NCBI RefSeq assembly: GCF_016613535.2
Contig: NZ_CP071518.1
Span: 3,038,001 to 3,102,000 of the forward strand
Reading direction: 5' to 3'
Length of the DNA stretch: 64,000 bases
From: Lysobacter solisilvae
GTDB lineage: Bacteria > Pseudomonadota > Gammaproteobacteria > Xanthomonadales > Xanthomonadaceae
Shown here: piece by piece, positions 24,174 through 32,296 of the stretch
How the letters are laid out: every line of letters starts with the position of its first letter
Numbering within the stretch: position 1 is the stretch's first letter
Notes under the pieces: generated by a model
The model's input: only the letters and a program-made list of their open reading frames with translations
Told to the model about the DNA's origin: nothing
The model's database searches: none
Made by a program: the position numbers and the translations under genes

Positions 24174-24980
24174 TCAGTTGGCGACCGGCGCGAGGGAACC
24201 GTCAGAGGATAGCGTAAAGCGCGCCACGTTCGCGCGGCTGAATGGCGCGAGGTCGACGTTGGCACCCGCGCGCTTGACTTCGACGGCGTCCACGTTGCCC
24301 AGCACGATCTGGCCCACTTCGCCGGTGGCGTAGCTGCGCTGCTGGCCGGCGCTGAGCACGCCTTCCTCGACCAGGTGGCCGTCGGGCCCGACGGCGCGGA
24401 ACCAGCTTTCGCCGGTGAAATTCAGGGAAAGCGCGGGCTGCGTGGCAGCCGGCAGCGTCGCCATGGACGCCACGACCGGGATGCGCTGGCGGACTTCACC
24501 CTGCGCGGGTGCCGCTGCCTGCTGCGTCGTGGAGACCGGCACGTCCAGCGACTCCAGGGCCAGGTTGCCCCCGTTGAGATGGGTGCGCGTGCCCAGCCAG
24601 ACCGGCACGACGATTGCGGCGGTGATGGCCACGTAGATGGCGCGGCGACCCCAATGCTCGGCGAAGCGGCGATAGGTCGGCGTATGGGAATGGCTGACCA
24701 GGGTCGACGGTGCGACGGTGGCCGTCTGGCCGCTCTGCTCGAGCAGCGGTTCGAGATTCACGTCCAGCAGGCGCGCATAGCTGCGCAGCTGGCCACGGAC
24801 GAAAACCGGCGCGCCCAGGGACGACCAGTCGTCGGATTCGAGGTTGGCCACGGCGCGGACGGTCATGCGCAGCTGGGTGGCCACCTGCTCAATGGACAGG
24901 CCGGCCGCCTCCCGGGCTTGCCGCAACACCGCGCCGCACCCAGGCTGGCCGCCCGTCGTGTTCTGGTCGGAATACGTCAT
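24174..24980 (-). CDS. rodZ: Cytoskeletal protein RodZ
   Basis: 268 residues. The cytoplasmic Cro/XRE helix-turn-helix domain (about 16-85, LRQAREAAGLSIEQVATQL) is followed by a transmembrane helix near 113-130 and a periplasmic beta-rich domain (LSLNFTGESWFRAVGPDG). RodZ links MreB to the cell-wall elongation machinery. It overlaps pilW by 4 nt. In many relatives ispG and hisS follow rodZ, but here yfgM follows directly after 81 nt. Confidence 0.92.
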   Translation of the reverse strand: MTYSDQNTTGGQPGCGAVLRQAREAAGLSIEQVATQLRMTVRAVANLESDDWSSLGAPVFVRGQLRSYARLLDVNLEPLLEQSGQTATVAPSTLVSHSHTPTYRRFAEHWGRRAIYVAITAAIVVPVWLGTRTHLNGGNLALESLDVPVSTTQQAAAPAQGEVRQRIPVVASMATLPAATQPALSLNFTGESWFRAVGPDGHLVEEGVLSAGQQRSYATGEVGQIVLGNVDAVEVKRAGANVDLAPFSRANVARFTLSSDGSLAPVAN

Positions 24981-25804
24981 TGCCTGCCACCTTCCCCCGT
25001 TGTGGAGCCTCGTGCTTCCGGTGCGCCAGGAAACTCCTTTTTCAGGCGCGCAACGTAGCGCGCGGCCGCAGCCGTGTCGCCGAGTTTTTCTTCGATCTGT
25101 GACGCAAGCAACAACGCCTGGGGGTCCGGTGGTGCTGCAGCGAGACGCCGTTCCGAAAATGCACGCGCCTCGAAGGCGTTGCCGGCCTGGAACTGCCTGC
25201 GCGCGATCGCCCCAAGCGCCTTGGCATTGACCGGGTCGAGCGCCACCGAGCGACGCAGGTCACGCTCCGCGCGGGCCTGATCACCGGCCTGCTCGGCGCA
25301 CACGCCGGCATTGGCCAGCACCGTGGGTTGCTCGCGCGCGGCTGCCAGGGCCTTGTCGAACAGCACCAGGGAATCGCGCGCCCGCCCCTGCCCGCAGAGC
25401 CAGAGCCCGTAGTTGTTCAGGGCATGCGGGTTGGCCGGCGCCAGTTCGACTGCCTTGCGGAAATGCGCGCCGGCGCCAGAGGAATCGCCCTTGCGCGAGA
25501 GGATCGAGGCCATCACGGTCTGGCCGTCGATGGAGGTCGGGTCCTGCCGGATCACGTCGGCCGCGGCGCGTTCGGCGGCGGCCAGGTCGCCCTTGGCGAG
25601 GTGTTCCCGGGCCAGCACCAGGTTGCGCTGGGCCTGGGCCGAAGTCCCGCGCCGCTTGTCGCTGACATGGACCTCGGTGGCGGTACGGGTGAAATTGCGC
25701 TGGCCTTCAACGCTCGTGCGCACGTAGCCGGGGTCGCCCCCGCAGCCCGCGACCGCCAGGGCCGCAAGCGCCAGGAACGTCCGCAGCGGCTCAGGCCGCC
25801 GCAT
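24977..25804 (-). CDS. pilW: Type IV pilus assembly lipoprotein PilW/PilF
   Basis: 275 residues. The lipobox is ALAVAGC (C21), followed by about six TPR motifs (for example [20 protein letters not shown] and [19 protein letters not shown]). The protein stabilises PilQ secretin multimers in the outer membrane. It overlaps rlmN by 14 nt and rodZ by 4 nt, indicating one transcript. Naming differs between genera (pilF in Pseudomonas, pilW in Neisseria). Confidence 0.9.
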   Translation of the reverse strand: MRRPEPLRTFLALAALAVAGCGGDPGYVRTSVEGQRNFTRTATEVHVSDKRRGTSAQAQRNLVLAREHLAKGDLAAAERAAADVIRQDPTSIDGQTVMASILSRKGDSSGAGAHFRKAVELAPANPHALNNYGLWLCGQGRARDSLVLFDKALAAAREQPTVLANAGVCAEQAGDQARAERDLRRSVALDPVNAKALGAIARRQFQAGNAFEARAFSERRLAAAPPDPQALLLASQIEEKLGDTAAAARYVARLKKEFPGAPEARGSTTGEGGRQ

Positions 25805-27077
25805 CGTTAGCTCCCGCGGGCCGTCCCTGTGCCTGCAGACGCTTGCGGAAATCGGCCTGGCGGCGGGTGCGGTCCATCACCTGGCCCTTGAGCTGGCCGC
25901 AGGCGGCATCGATGTCGTCGCCGCGGGTGCGGCGCACCGGCGCGATCATGCCGGCGTTGTTGAGCAGTTTCTGGAAGCCACGGATGGCTTCGTCACCGGG
26001 GCGCTCGTAGCGCGTGCCCGGGAACGGATTGAATGGAATCAGGTTGACCTTCGCCGCGTCCTTCATCTGCACGGCGTTGTCGAACGCGCGCAGCAGTCGG
26101 ATCAGCTCGCGGGCGTGCTGCGGCTGGTCGTTGACGCCCTTCATCAGGGTGTATTCAAACGTCACCGACGTGCCGCGCTTGCGCAGGGCATAGCGCACGC
26201 AGGCATCCATCAGCTGCTCGATCGGGTACTTCTTGTTGAGCGGCACCAGTTCGCTGCGCAGTTCGTCGTTGGGCGCGTGCAGCGAGACGGCGAGCGACAC
26301 GTCGGACTCCTCGCCCAGGCGGTCGATCATCGGCACCATGCCCGCGGTGGACAGGGTCACGCGCTTGTTGGCAAGGCCATAGCCCAGGTCGTCGCGCATG
26401 ATGCTCATGGCGCGCACGACGTTGTCGAAATTCGCCAGCGGCTCGCCCATGCCCATCATCACCACGTTGGTGAGCTTGCGCTGCTGGTGCGGGACGTTGC
26501 CCAGGTGGCGCGCGGCGATCCAGACCTGGCCGATGATCTCGGCGGTGGACAGGTTGCGGTTGAAGCCCTGCGTCGCCGTCGAGCAGAACGTGCAGTTGAG
26601 CGCGCAGCCCACCTGCGAGGACACGCACAGCGTGCCGCGTCCCTTGTCGGGGATGTAGACGGTCTCGATGGCGTTCTTCGCGTCCATGCCGAGCAGCCAC
26701 TTGTGGGTGCCGTCGGTGGAGGCCTTGTCGAACAGCAGCTGCGGGGCATGCACCACGGCACGCTCCTCGAGCTTGCCGCGCAGGACCTTGCCCAGGTCGG
26801 TCATGTCCGCGAAATCGGTGACGTAGCGGTGATGGATCCACTTCATCACCTGGTGGGCGCGGAACTTCTTCTCGCCCAGTTCTTCCTCGAAGAAGCGCTC
26901 CAGGGAGACGCGGTCGAAGTCGAAGATGTTGGTACGCGCCGGACCGGCCGGGGCCGGTCCGGGCGCATCACGCATGGCTTCCGGGAGGCCAGCACCCGAC
27001 GCCGCGGCATCGACCGGGCGTGCCGCCGCATTGCCTGCGTCGGCGAGCTTGAGATCGATGGGTGTACGCGTGGTCAT
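25791..27077 (-). CDS. rlmN: 23S rRNA A2503 / tRNA A37 C2-methyltransferase
   Basis: 428 residues, longer than E. coli RlmN (384) because of an Ala/Pro-rich N-terminal extension (about 1-48). The radical-SAM cluster is C158xxxC162xxC165 (CALNCTFC). C151 in LCVSSQ and the Cys in DIDAACGQL are the mechanistic cysteines. The gene lies between ndk and pilW. The extension may be partly untranslated if a later start is used; no better ribosome site is evident. Confidence 0.95.
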   Translation of the reverse strand: MTTRTPIDLKLADAGNAAARPVDAAASGAGLPEAMRDAPGPAPAGPARTNIFDFDRVSLERFFEEELGEKKFRAHQVMKWIHHRYVTDFADMTDLGKVLRGKLEERAVVHAPQLLFDKASTDGTHKWLLGMDAKNAIETVYIPDKGRGTLCVSSQVGCALNCTFCSTATQGFNRNLSTAEIIGQVWIAARHLGNVPHQQRKLTNVVMMGMGEPLANFDNVVRAMSIMRDDLGYGLANKRVTLSTAGMVPMIDRLGEESDVSLAVSLHAPNDELRSELVPLNKKYPIEQLMDACVRYALRKRGTSVTFEYTLMKGVNDQPQHARELIRLLRAFDNAVQMKDAAKVNLIPFNPFPGTRYERPGDEAIRGFQKLLNNAGMIAPVRRTRGDDIDAACGQLKGQVMDRTRRQADFRKRLQAQGRPAGANDAAA

Positions 27078-27111
27078 GGCGATGGCGTGGGGAAGTCAGG
27101 CGGCAGCCCGA

Positions 27112-27537
27112 TCAACGGGTGTAGACGTCGGTGGCCGGGAAGAAGTACGCGACTTCGATCGCGGCGTTCTCCAGCGAATCCGAACCGTGCACGGCGTTGG
27201 CGTCGATGCTGTCGGCGAAATCGGCGCGGATCGTGCCCGCGGCGGCGTCCTTCGGGTTGGTGGCGCCCATCAGTTCGCGGTTCTTCAGCACGGCGCCTTC
27301 GCCCTGCAGCACCTGGATCATCACCGGGCCGCTGATCATGAATTCAACGAGCGCGTTGAAGAACGGACGCTCGCGGTGCACGGCGTAGAAGCCTTCGGCC
27401 TCGGCGCGCGACAGGTGCTTCATGCGGGCGGCGGCGACCTTCAGGCCGGCCTTCTCGAAACGCGAATAGATTTCACCAACGACGTTCTTGGCGACGGCGT
27501 CGGGCTTGATGATGGACAGGGTGCGCTCCAGCGCCAT
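27112..27537 (-). CDS. ndk: Nucleoside diphosphate kinase
   Basis: 141 residues. It balances NTP pools by phosphotransfer through H117 (NAVHGSDS, 115-122). The KPDAV (11-15) and [11 protein letters not shown] (94-104) motifs are complete. ATG 27537 follows a GGAGAT ribosome site. It is the first gene of ndk-rlmN-pilW-rodZ-yfgM-bamB. A terminator-like hairpin lies about 60 nt upstream in its leader. Confidence 0.97.
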   Translation of the reverse strand: MALERTLSIIKPDAVAKNVVGEIYSRFEKAGLKVAAARMKHLSRAEAEGFYAVHRERPFFNALVEFMISGPVMIQVLQGEGAVLKNRELMGATNPKDAAAGTIRADFADSIDANAVHGSDSLENAAIEVAYFFPATDVYTR

Positions 27538-27597
27538 GGGACATATCTCCGGATTGGCGGGCGACGGTGACTTCCGCTGTTCGCGCCCGAGAATAAC

Positions 27598-27625
27598 AGA
27601 AAAACCCGCGTCGAATCGCGGGTTT
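27598..27625 (-). terminator. Terminator-like hairpin upstream of ndk
   Basis: Minus-strand stem AAACCCGCG/CGCGGGTTT (27625-27617 with 27610-27602), 6-nt loop, followed by TTTTTCTG. No gene on the minus strand ends here, so it stands in the ndk leader if transcription begins near the TAGAAT-like -10 at about 27648-27653. It may attenuate ndk or end a short RNA. Confidence 0.6.
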
Positions 27626-27696
27626 AGCCGAAATGGCTGGGGCAAATTCTAACGGAAGTACGGTCCCCTTTGCACTTTCCAGACTGAACGGACGGG

Positions 27697-27741
27697 TTGA
27701 CGTTCGGTGGCGTATGGTGCAAGTATCAAACGGATGTTTGA
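27697..27741 (+). promoter_or_regulatory. psrA promoter with PsrA-type operator
   Basis: TTGACG (27697-27702), 18 nt, AAGTAT (27721-27726). The palindrome TCAAACGGATGTTTGA (27726-27741) abuts the -10. It matches the established Pseudomonas PsrA consensus (C/G)AAAC-N4-GTTT(G/C). This implies autorepression relieved by long-chain fatty acids or acyl-CoA. Confidence 0.75.
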
Positions 27742-27762
27742 ATCACCTGCCGAGCCCCGCCG

Positions 27763-28383
27763 ATGACCGTGAGCCACCCGTTCTCCACCAAGGACCGCAT
27801 CCTGGGCGCGGCGGAGGAACTGTTCGCCCAGTTCGGCTTCGCTGGCACCTCGCTGCGCCAGGTGACAAGCCGGGCGGACGTCAACATCGCGGCGGTCAAC
27901 TACCACTTCGGCAGCAAGGAGAACCTGGTCAACGAGGTCTTCCGCCGCCGCATGGACGAGATGAGCGCGCAGCGCCTGGCCGCCCTGAAAGTGGCCGTCC
28001 GCGAGCATCCGGGCGAGCTCGAACCGATCCTCGCCGCCTTCGTCAGCCCTGCCCTGGCCATCGCGCAGGACCGCCACGGCGGCGCGTTCGCGCGCATGGT
28101 CGCGCGCGCCTTCGCCGAGAAGAACGACGCCCTGCGCCGCTTCCTGTCCGAGCATTACGGCCATGTCCTGCGCGAATTCGCCAAGGCGATCGCCGCCTGC
28201 CTGCCGCAGCTGAGCAAGGATTCGCTGTACTGGCGGCTGGACATCCTGGTCGGCGCGCTGACCTATGCCATGGCCGACTTCGGCCTGATCAAGCGCCCAT
28301 CGGGCGTGACCGAGACCGCTCACCGCGACCGCGCGGCCCGCGAACTCATCGCCTTCGCCGCCGCGGGCTTCCGCAGCGCCTGA
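27763..28383 (+). CDS. psrA: TetR-family fatty-acid regulator, PsrA-like
   Basis: 206 residues. The N-terminal TetR helix-turn-helix (about 8-55) has the segment TSLRQVTSRADVNIAAVNYHFGSKENL, close to that of PsrA. The C-terminal domain is the usual helical ligand and dimer domain. PsrA represses beta-oxidation genes until bound by long-chain fatty acids. The call rests on helix similarity, the matching operator just upstream and the fadN-fadA genes 73 nt downstream. No second operator precedes fadN, so the three genes are probably one autoregulated operon. Confidence 0.8.
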   Translation: MTVSHPFSTKDRILGAAEELFAQFGFAGTSLRQVTSRADVNIAAVNYHFGSKENLVNEVFRRRMDEMSAQRLAALKVAVREHPGELEPILAAFVSPALAIAQDRHGGAFARMVARAFAEKNDALRRFLSEHYGHVLREFAKAIAACLPQLSKDSLYWRLDILVGALTYAMADFGLIKRPSGVTETAHRDRAARELIAFAAAGFRSA

Positions 28384-28456
28384 AGGCACGCCCCCGACTT
28401 CCCTCTCCGCCGGCGGAACGGCCGGCAATGTCTTGCCAACCAAGGACTTGCAGAAC

Positions 28457-30832
28457 ATGTCTAACAAACTACTTGTCCGGCGCGCCGCAGTGCTGGGCGC
28501 AGGCGTGATGGGTGCGCAGATCGCCGCCCACCTGACCAATGCCGGCGTCGACACCGTGTTGTTCGACCTGCCGGCCAAGGACGGCGACCCCAACGGCGTG
28601 GTCACCCGCGCCATCGCCAACCTGGCCAAGCTGAGCCCGGCGCCGTTCGCGGACAAGGCGCTCGCCGAGCGGATCACGCCGGCCAACTACGAGACCGGCC
28701 TGGAACTGCTGCGCGAATGCGACCTCATCATCGAGGCGATCGCCGAACGCATGGACTGGAAGCAGGACCTCTACCGCAGGATCGCCCCGTTCGTGCCTGC
28801 CCATGCGGTGCTGGCCAGCAACACCTCGGGCCTGGGCATCAACACCCTGGCGGACGTGCTGCCCGAGGAACTGCACGGGCGCTTCTGCGGCGTCCACTTC
28901 TTCAATCCGCCGCGCTACATGCACCTTGCCGAGCTCATCCCCGCCCGCACGACCGAAACGGCCGTGCTGGAAGGCCTGGAAAGCTTCCTGGTCACCACCC
29001 TGGGCAAGGGCGTGGTGTACGCCAAGGACACGCCGAACTTCATCGGCAACCGCATCGGCGTGTTCTCCATGCTCGCCGCGATGCACCACACCGAGCAGCT
29101 GGGGCTGGGCTTCGATACCGTCGACGCCCTCACCGGCCCGGCGATCGGGCGGCCGAAGTCGGCGACCTACCGCACCGCGGACGTGGTCGGCCTGGACACG
29201 ATGGCCCACGTCATCAAGACCATGGCCGACACCCTGCCCGAGGACCCCTGGCACCCGTACTTCAAGGCGCCAAAGTGGCTCCAGGGCCTGGTGGACAAGG
29301 GCGCGCTGGGACAGAAGGCCGGTGCGGGCTTCTATACCAAGCGCGGCAAGGACATCCTCGTCCTCGACCTGCAGGCGCAGGACTACCGCCCCAGCGCGGG
29401 CGAACCCGATGCCGAAGTCGCCGCCCTGCTGAAGGAGCGCGATCCGGCCAGGAAGTTCGCCGCCCTGCGCGCCAGCGAGCATCCCCAGGCGAAGTTCCTA
29501 TGGGCGTGCTTCCGCGACACCTTCCACTACAGCGCCTTCCATCTGGAATCGATCGCTGAAACCGCACGCGACGTCGACCTGGCCATCCGCTGGGGCTACG
29601 GCTGGTCGCTGGGCCCGTTCGAGACCTGGCAGGCCGCGGGCTGGAAGCAGGTGGCCGAATGGATCGCCGAAGACATCGTGTCCGGCCAGGCGATGAGCAA
29701 TGCGCCGCTGCCCGATTGGGTCTTCGACGGCCGCGACGGCGTGCATGGCACCGCAGGCAGTTTCAGCCCGGCGCGCAACGCCATGGTGCCCCGCTCCTCG
29801 CACGCGGTGTACGGCCGCCAGCGTTTCCCCGATGCGCTGATCGGTGAGAAGGCCTCCCAGGGCCGCACGGTGTACGAGAACGATGGCGTGCGGATGTGGG
29901 CCGATGAAGGCGACGACATCGCGGTCGTCAGCTTCAAGACCAAGCTGCACACGGTGAACGACGCCGTGCTGCAGGGCCTGCAACAGGCCATCGACATCGC
30001 CGAGCGCGACTTCCGCGGCCTGGTCATCTGGCAGCCGAAGGAGCCCTTCTCCGCCGGTGCCGACCTGCAGGGCGCGCTGGGCCTGCTGCAGGCGGGCAAC
30101 GTGGCCGGTTTCGAGGCCATGGTCGCCGACTTCCAGAAGACCAGCCAGCGCATCAAGTACGCCCAAGTGCCGGTCGTGGCCGCGGTGCGTGGCCTGGCGC
30201 TGGGTGGCGGGTGCGAGTTCCAGATGCACGCAGCGCGCACCGTGTTCGCCCTGGAAAGCTACGTGGGCCTGGTCGAGGCCGGCGTCGGCCTGCTGCCTGC
30301 CGGTGGCGGCCTGAAGGAATTCGCCGTGCGCGCATCTGACGCCGCCGGCCCTGGCGGCGACGTGTTCGCCCAGCTGCGCACCGCCTTCGAGAGCGTGGCG
30401 ATGGGCAAGGTATCGACCTCCGCGATGGAGGCGCGCGCCTTGAAGCTGGCGCGCGAGACCGACCTGGTCGTGTTCAACACCTTCGAGCTGCTGCACGTCG
30501 CGCGCCAGCAGGCCCGCGCGCTGGCCGAGTCCGGTTACCGCCCGCCCCTGCCCGCCCGCCGCATCCAGGTGGCCGGCAATGTCGGCATCGCGACCTTCAA
30601 GATGATGCTGGTCAACATGCTCGAAGGCCGCTTCATCTCGCCGCACGATTTCGAGATAGCCACCCGCATCGCCACGGTGGTCTGCGGCGGTGACGTGGAC
30701 CGCGGCACGCTGGTCGACGAGGAGTGGCTGATCCGCCTGGAACGCGAGCATTTCGTCGCCCTGGCGCAGATGCCCAAGACGCAGGAACGCATCATGCACA
30801 TGCTCAAGACAGGCAAGCCCTTGCGGAACTGA
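28457..30832 (+). CDS. fadN: 3-hydroxyacyl-CoA dehydrogenase / enoyl-CoA hydratase (FadN-type)
   Basis: 791 residues. The order is dehydrogenase first (NAD-binding GAGVMGAQ, 14-21; 3HCDH domains to about 440) and hydratase last (SAGADLQG near 532, LALGGGCEFQMH near 580, then VEAGVGLLPAGGG). This is the Bacillus FadN arrangement, opposite to E. coli FadB. It hydrates and oxidises enoyl-CoA during fatty-acid beta-oxidation and works with the thiolase encoded next. ATG 28457 (MSNKLLVRRAAVLG) follows AAGGA; an in-frame ATG at 28433 is less likely. Confidence 0.93.
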   Translation: MSNKLLVRRAAVLGAGVMGAQIAAHLTNAGVDTVLFDLPAKDGDPNGVVTRAIANLAKLSPAPFADKALAERITPANYETGLELLRECDLIIEAIAERMDWKQDLYRRIAPFVPAHAVLASNTSGLGINTLADVLPEELHGRFCGVHFFNPPRYMHLAELIPARTTETAVLEGLESFLVTTLGKGVVYAKDTPNFIGNRIGVFSMLAAMHHTEQLGLGFDTVDALTGPAIGRPKSATYRTADVVGLDTMAHVIKTMADTLPEDPWHPYFKAPKWLQGLVDKGALGQKAGAGFYTKRGKDILVLDLQAQDYRPSAGEPDAEVAALLKERDPARKFAALRASEHPQAKFLWACFRDTFHYSAFHLESIAETARDVDLAIRWGYGWSLGPFETWQAAGWKQVAEWIAEDIVSGQAMSNAPLPDWVFDGRDGVHGTAGSFSPARNAMVPRSSHAVYGRQRFPDALIGEKASQGRTVYENDGVRMWADEGDDIAVVSFKTKLHTVNDAVLQGLQQAIDIAERDFRGLVIWQPKEPFSAGADLQGALGLLQAGNVAGFEAMVADFQKTSQRIKYAQVPVVAAVRGLALGGGCEFQMHAARTVFALESYVGLVEAGVGLLPAGGGLKEFAVRASDAAGPGGDVFAQLRTAFESVAMGKVSTSAMEARALKLARETDLVVFNTFELLHVARQQARALAESGYRPPLPARRIQVAGNVGIATFKMMLVNMLEGRFISPHDFEIATRIATVVCGGDVDRGTLVDEEWLIRLEREHFVALAQMPKTQERIMHMLKTGKPLRN

Positions 30833-30931
30833 GCCCGGCCCAGCGCCGTTCGCATTGAACAGGGCCCGCGGGCGAAGCCGCGATCTCCGCTTCGCTCCCT
30901 GTCCCCCGTACCCGCTTTTCGAGACGCCAAC

Positions 30932-32140
30932 ATGACCAAGCAGATCCAGGACGCCTACATCGTCGCCGCCACCCGCACCCCAGTGGGCAAGGCGCCGCGC
31001 GGCGCGTTCCGCAACACCCGTCCCGACGACATGCTCGCGCACGTGCTGCGCAGCGTCGTCGCCCAGGCGCCAGGCATCGACCTGGCCCGCATCGATGACG
31101 CGATCATCGGCTGCGCCATGCCCGAGGGCGAGCAGGGCATGAACGTGGCGCGCATCGGCGTGCTGCTGGCCGGCCTGCCGCATTCGGTCGCCGCGCAGAC
31201 CATCAACCGCTTCTGCTCCTCGGGCCTGCAGTCGGTGGCGCTGGCCGCCGACCAGATCCGCCTGGGCAATGCCGACCTGATGCTCGCCGGCGGCACCGAG
31301 TCGATGTCGATGGTGCCGATGATGGGCAACAAGGTGGCGCTCAGCCCGAGCGTCTTCGCCAACAACGAGAATGTCGCCATCGCCTACGGCATGGGCATCA
31401 CGGCCGAGAAGGTCGCCGAGGAATGGAAGGTGTCGCGCGAGGACCAGGACGCGTTCGCGCTCGCTTCGCACCAGAAGGCGATCGCCGCCATCCAGGCCGG
31501 CGAATTCGCGGCGGAGATCTCACCCTTCGAGGTCATCGCCCGCCTGCCCGACCCGGCCGGCAATACCGTCCGCCTGAAGAAATCGCTGGTCGAGATCGAT
31601 GAGGGCCCGCGTCCGGACACCTCGCTGGAGGGCCTTTCCAAGCTCAGGCCGGTGTTCCGCAACGGCCAGTTCGGCGGCACGGTGACGGCCGGCAACAGCT
31701 CGCAGATGTCCGACGGCGCGGCCGCGGTGCTGCTGGCCTCCGAGCAGGCGATCAAGGACTACGGCCTCACCCCGCTCGCCCGGCTGGTGAGCTTCTCGGT
31801 GGCGGGCGTGCGCCCGGACGTGATGGGCATCGGCCCGATCGCGGCCATTCCCAAGGCGCTCAAGCAGGCCGGCCTCACCCGCGACCAGCTGGACTGGATC
31901 GAGCTCAACGAGGCCTTCGCCGCGCAGGCGCTGGCGGTGATCCGCGACTGCGAGCTCGACCCGTCCAAGGTCAATCCGCTGGGCGGCGCCATCGCGCTGG
32001 GCCATCCGCTCGGCGCGACCGGTGCGGTGCGCACCGCGACGATCGTGCACGGCCTGCGTCGCCGGCAGCAGAAGTACGGCATGGTGACGATGTGCATCGG
32101 CACCGGCATGGGTGCAGCGGGGATCTTCGAGGCGTTGTAA
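30932..32140 (+). CDS. fadA: Acetyl-CoA C-acyltransferase (3-ketoacyl-CoA thiolase)
   Basis: 402 residues. It cleaves 3-ketoacyl-CoA with CoA. The nucleophile is C95 in NRFCSSGLQ, with H358 in GHPLGATGA and C388 in CIGTGMGAAG. It lies 99 nt after fadN, its partner. A strong terminator follows at 32228-32260. Confidence 0.96.
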   Translation: MTKQIQDAYIVAATRTPVGKAPRGAFRNTRPDDMLAHVLRSVVAQAPGIDLARIDDAIIGCAMPEGEQGMNVARIGVLLAGLPHSVAAQTINRFCSSGLQSVALAADQIRLGNADLMLAGGTESMSMVPMMGNKVALSPSVFANNENVAIAYGMGITAEKVAEEWKVSREDQDAFALASHQKAIAAIQAGEFAAEISPFEVIARLPDPAGNTVRLKKSLVEIDEGPRPDTSLEGLSKLRPVFRNGQFGGTVTAGNSSQMSDGAAAVLLASEQAIKDYGLTPLARLVSFSVAGVRPDVMGIGPIAAIPKALKQAGLTRDQLDWIELNEAFAAQALAVIRDCELDPSKVNPLGGAIALGHPLGATGAVRTATIVHGLRRRQQKYGMVTMCIGTGMGAAGIFEAL

Positions 32141-32227
32141 GCCGGGCAGCGCGATCGGTCGGGCGGACCGGCGGATCTGATCGCGTGGTCAGAACCGCAA
32201 GCTGATGGATCGATCCCGCCAGAAATG

Positions 32228-32260
32228 AAAAAGGCCGACCCCTTGGGGCCGGCCTTTTTT
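32228..32260. terminator. Bidirectional terminator between fadA and the M48 protease
   Basis: GGCCGACCCC (32233-32242) pairs with GGGGCCGGCC (32245-32254) with one mismatch. It is flanked by A5 on the left and T6 on the right, so it can serve both convergent genes. Confidence 0.88.
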
Positions 32261-32296
32261 CATGTCACCTGTCGCCCGGGCCAGCGCCCGCAAGCG

